Of a stretch of 14,930 nt of DNA, positions 14,329-14,930 are shown in pieces. Within the stretch, counting starts at the first letter, position 1. Each line of letters begins with the position of its first letter. The position numbers and the translations under genes were made by a program. Under the pieces are notes generated by a model that worked only from the letters and a program-made list of their open reading frames with translations, was not told the DNA's origin and did not search any database. The stretch is from Acidobacteriaceae bacterium. GTDB taxonomy: Bacteria > Acidobacteriota > Terriglobia > Terriglobales > Acidobacteriaceae. Where the stretch lies: positions 1 through 14,930 of the forward strand of contig JASHUR010000268.1 in NCBI GenBank assembly GCA_030039895.1, in the 5' to 3' direction.

Positions 14329-14930
14329 ATGAAGCGAAGAGCAGCCTACTTGCTTGGATTACTGATTGTGTGTGTTGCCGGATTTGCTCTCTGGAGAGCG
14401 TTCCGGGTGATTGCAGCTTCGGCATCGCCGTCGGTGTCGTACAGGACGACCTGGAGCCCCAGCGAGGCAGCAAATTATCTGGATGGGCGAGAAGCATGGT
14501 GGGAGTACTGGTCAAAGGCAAAGCGGGACCATGGAACATTCTGTGTCTCCTGCCATACGAACCTGCCATATGCACTGTCGCGCGCTGCGCTCCAGGAGCA
14601 ATTAGGTCAGCAGGGAATACCAGAGCCAGAGACGGTGATGTTCGACAACATTGAAGAGCGCGTCTCCCACTGGAATGAGATGAAGCCGTTCTACTCCGAC
14701 GCTGTAGACGGCAGGGGCAAGAGCGCACAGTCCCGTGCGACCGAAGCTGTGCTGAATGCTGTGATCCTGGCAAGCCGGGACGCGCAGGAAGGAAAGCTCA
14801 GCACGGTCACAAAGACCGCGTTTGATGAGGCATGGGCGCTGCAGGAAAAGTCCGGAGAGAATGCCGGCGGATGGCGGTGGCAGAATTTTCGTCTTGCTCC
14901 GTGGGAGTCGGGCGAGTCTGCTTATCAGGG
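14329..14930 (+). CDS. Membrane-anchored protein with a heme c motif and toroid-like segment (partial, runs off the window)
   Basis: The frame from ATG 14329 stays open to the window edge for 200 codons. It begins MKRRAAYLLGLLIVCVAGFALWRAF, a positively charged start and one hydrophobic segment (about residues 6-22), so it is either a signal peptide or a membrane anchor, with the rest in the periplasm. CVSCH at 72-76 is a CxxCH heme c attachment motif. Later segments RATEAVLNAVILA, AFDEAWALQ and GWRWQNFRLAPWESGESAYQG (the last residues) recall alpha/alpha-toroid proteins of the prenyltransferase/squalene cyclase repeat type, a combination I recall from Acidobacteria and Planctomycetes proteins. 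GGGAG at 14313-14317 may be its ribosome binding site. It lies 63 bases after the aldehyde dehydrogenase frame. The function is unknown; the C-terminal part is outside the window. Confidence 0.75.
   Translation, partial: MKRRAAYLLGLLIVCVAGFALWRAFRVIAASASPSVSYRTTWSPSEAANYLDGREAWWEYWSKAKRDHGTFCVSCHTNLPYALSRAALQEQLGQQGIPEPETVMFDNIEERVSHWNEMKPFYSDAVDGRGKSAQSRATEAVLNAVILASRDAQEGKLSTVTKTAFDEAWALQEKSGENAGGWRWQNFRLAPWESGESAYQ

Noticed and set aside
14262..14654. A 130-codon plus-strand frame directly after the aldehyde dehydrogenase
   Set aside because: The frame beginning at 14329 has a signal/anchor segment and a CxxCH motif and stays open to the window edge, so it is the better gene; the 130-codon product has no features.

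Overview
The window is a gene-dense bacterial chromosome segment. By eye it is moderately GC-rich. Genes are tightly packed, often with 4-20 base overlaps, and Shine-Dalgarno motifs precede most starts. No RNA gene, transposon, CRISPR array or phage gene was seen. The gene mix (a MetY-MetA pair, acyl-chain genes resembling exosortase A accessory genes, and a membrane-anchored CxxCH protein with toroid-like motifs) reminds me of Acidobacteriota (Terriglobia). That assignment is an inference from memory, not from a search.

Bases 1-6113 look like one operon on the + strand. It holds the last codons of an unidentified gene, two alpha/beta-hydrolase-fold proteins that resemble the exosortase A (XrtA) system-associated hydrolases 2 and 1, a discrete acyl carrier protein, a compact AMP-forming ligase, a FabG-like reductase, and a FATP-type very-long-chain acyl-CoA synthetase. 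Together they form a kit for activating, carrying, reducing and off-loading an acyl chain. No exosortase, ketosynthase or NRPS is visible.

Bases 6114-11316 look like a second + strand unit. A 135-base leader contains a 13-codon reading frame ending in three Cys codons. It is followed by a stand-alone luciferase-like monooxygenase of the natural-product (MupA/Atu3671) type, a group II PLP decarboxylase translationally coupled to it, a MetY-type O-acylhomoserine sulfhydrylase and a MetA-type homoserine O-acyltransferase. The last two could be ordinary methionine synthesis. Their position behind a lipid/natural-product-like gene set leaves open a specialised homoserine-derived product.

Bases 11276-14265 hold a class III aminotransferase on the - strand and a divergent aldehyde dehydrogenase, a typical pair for amine or omega-amino acid breakdown. 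The aldehyde dehydrogenase frame is cut by a single in-frame TAG at codon 297, two codons before the catalytic Cys, with the frame otherwise intact. A perfect 5-4-5 inverted repeat lies between the two genes.

From 14329 to the window end runs an unfinished gene for a membrane-anchored, heme-c-motif protein.

The main candidates for something new are the acyl/ACP/LLM/decarboxylase gene set, the Cys-ending leader frame, and the amber-interrupted aldehyde dehydrogenase.
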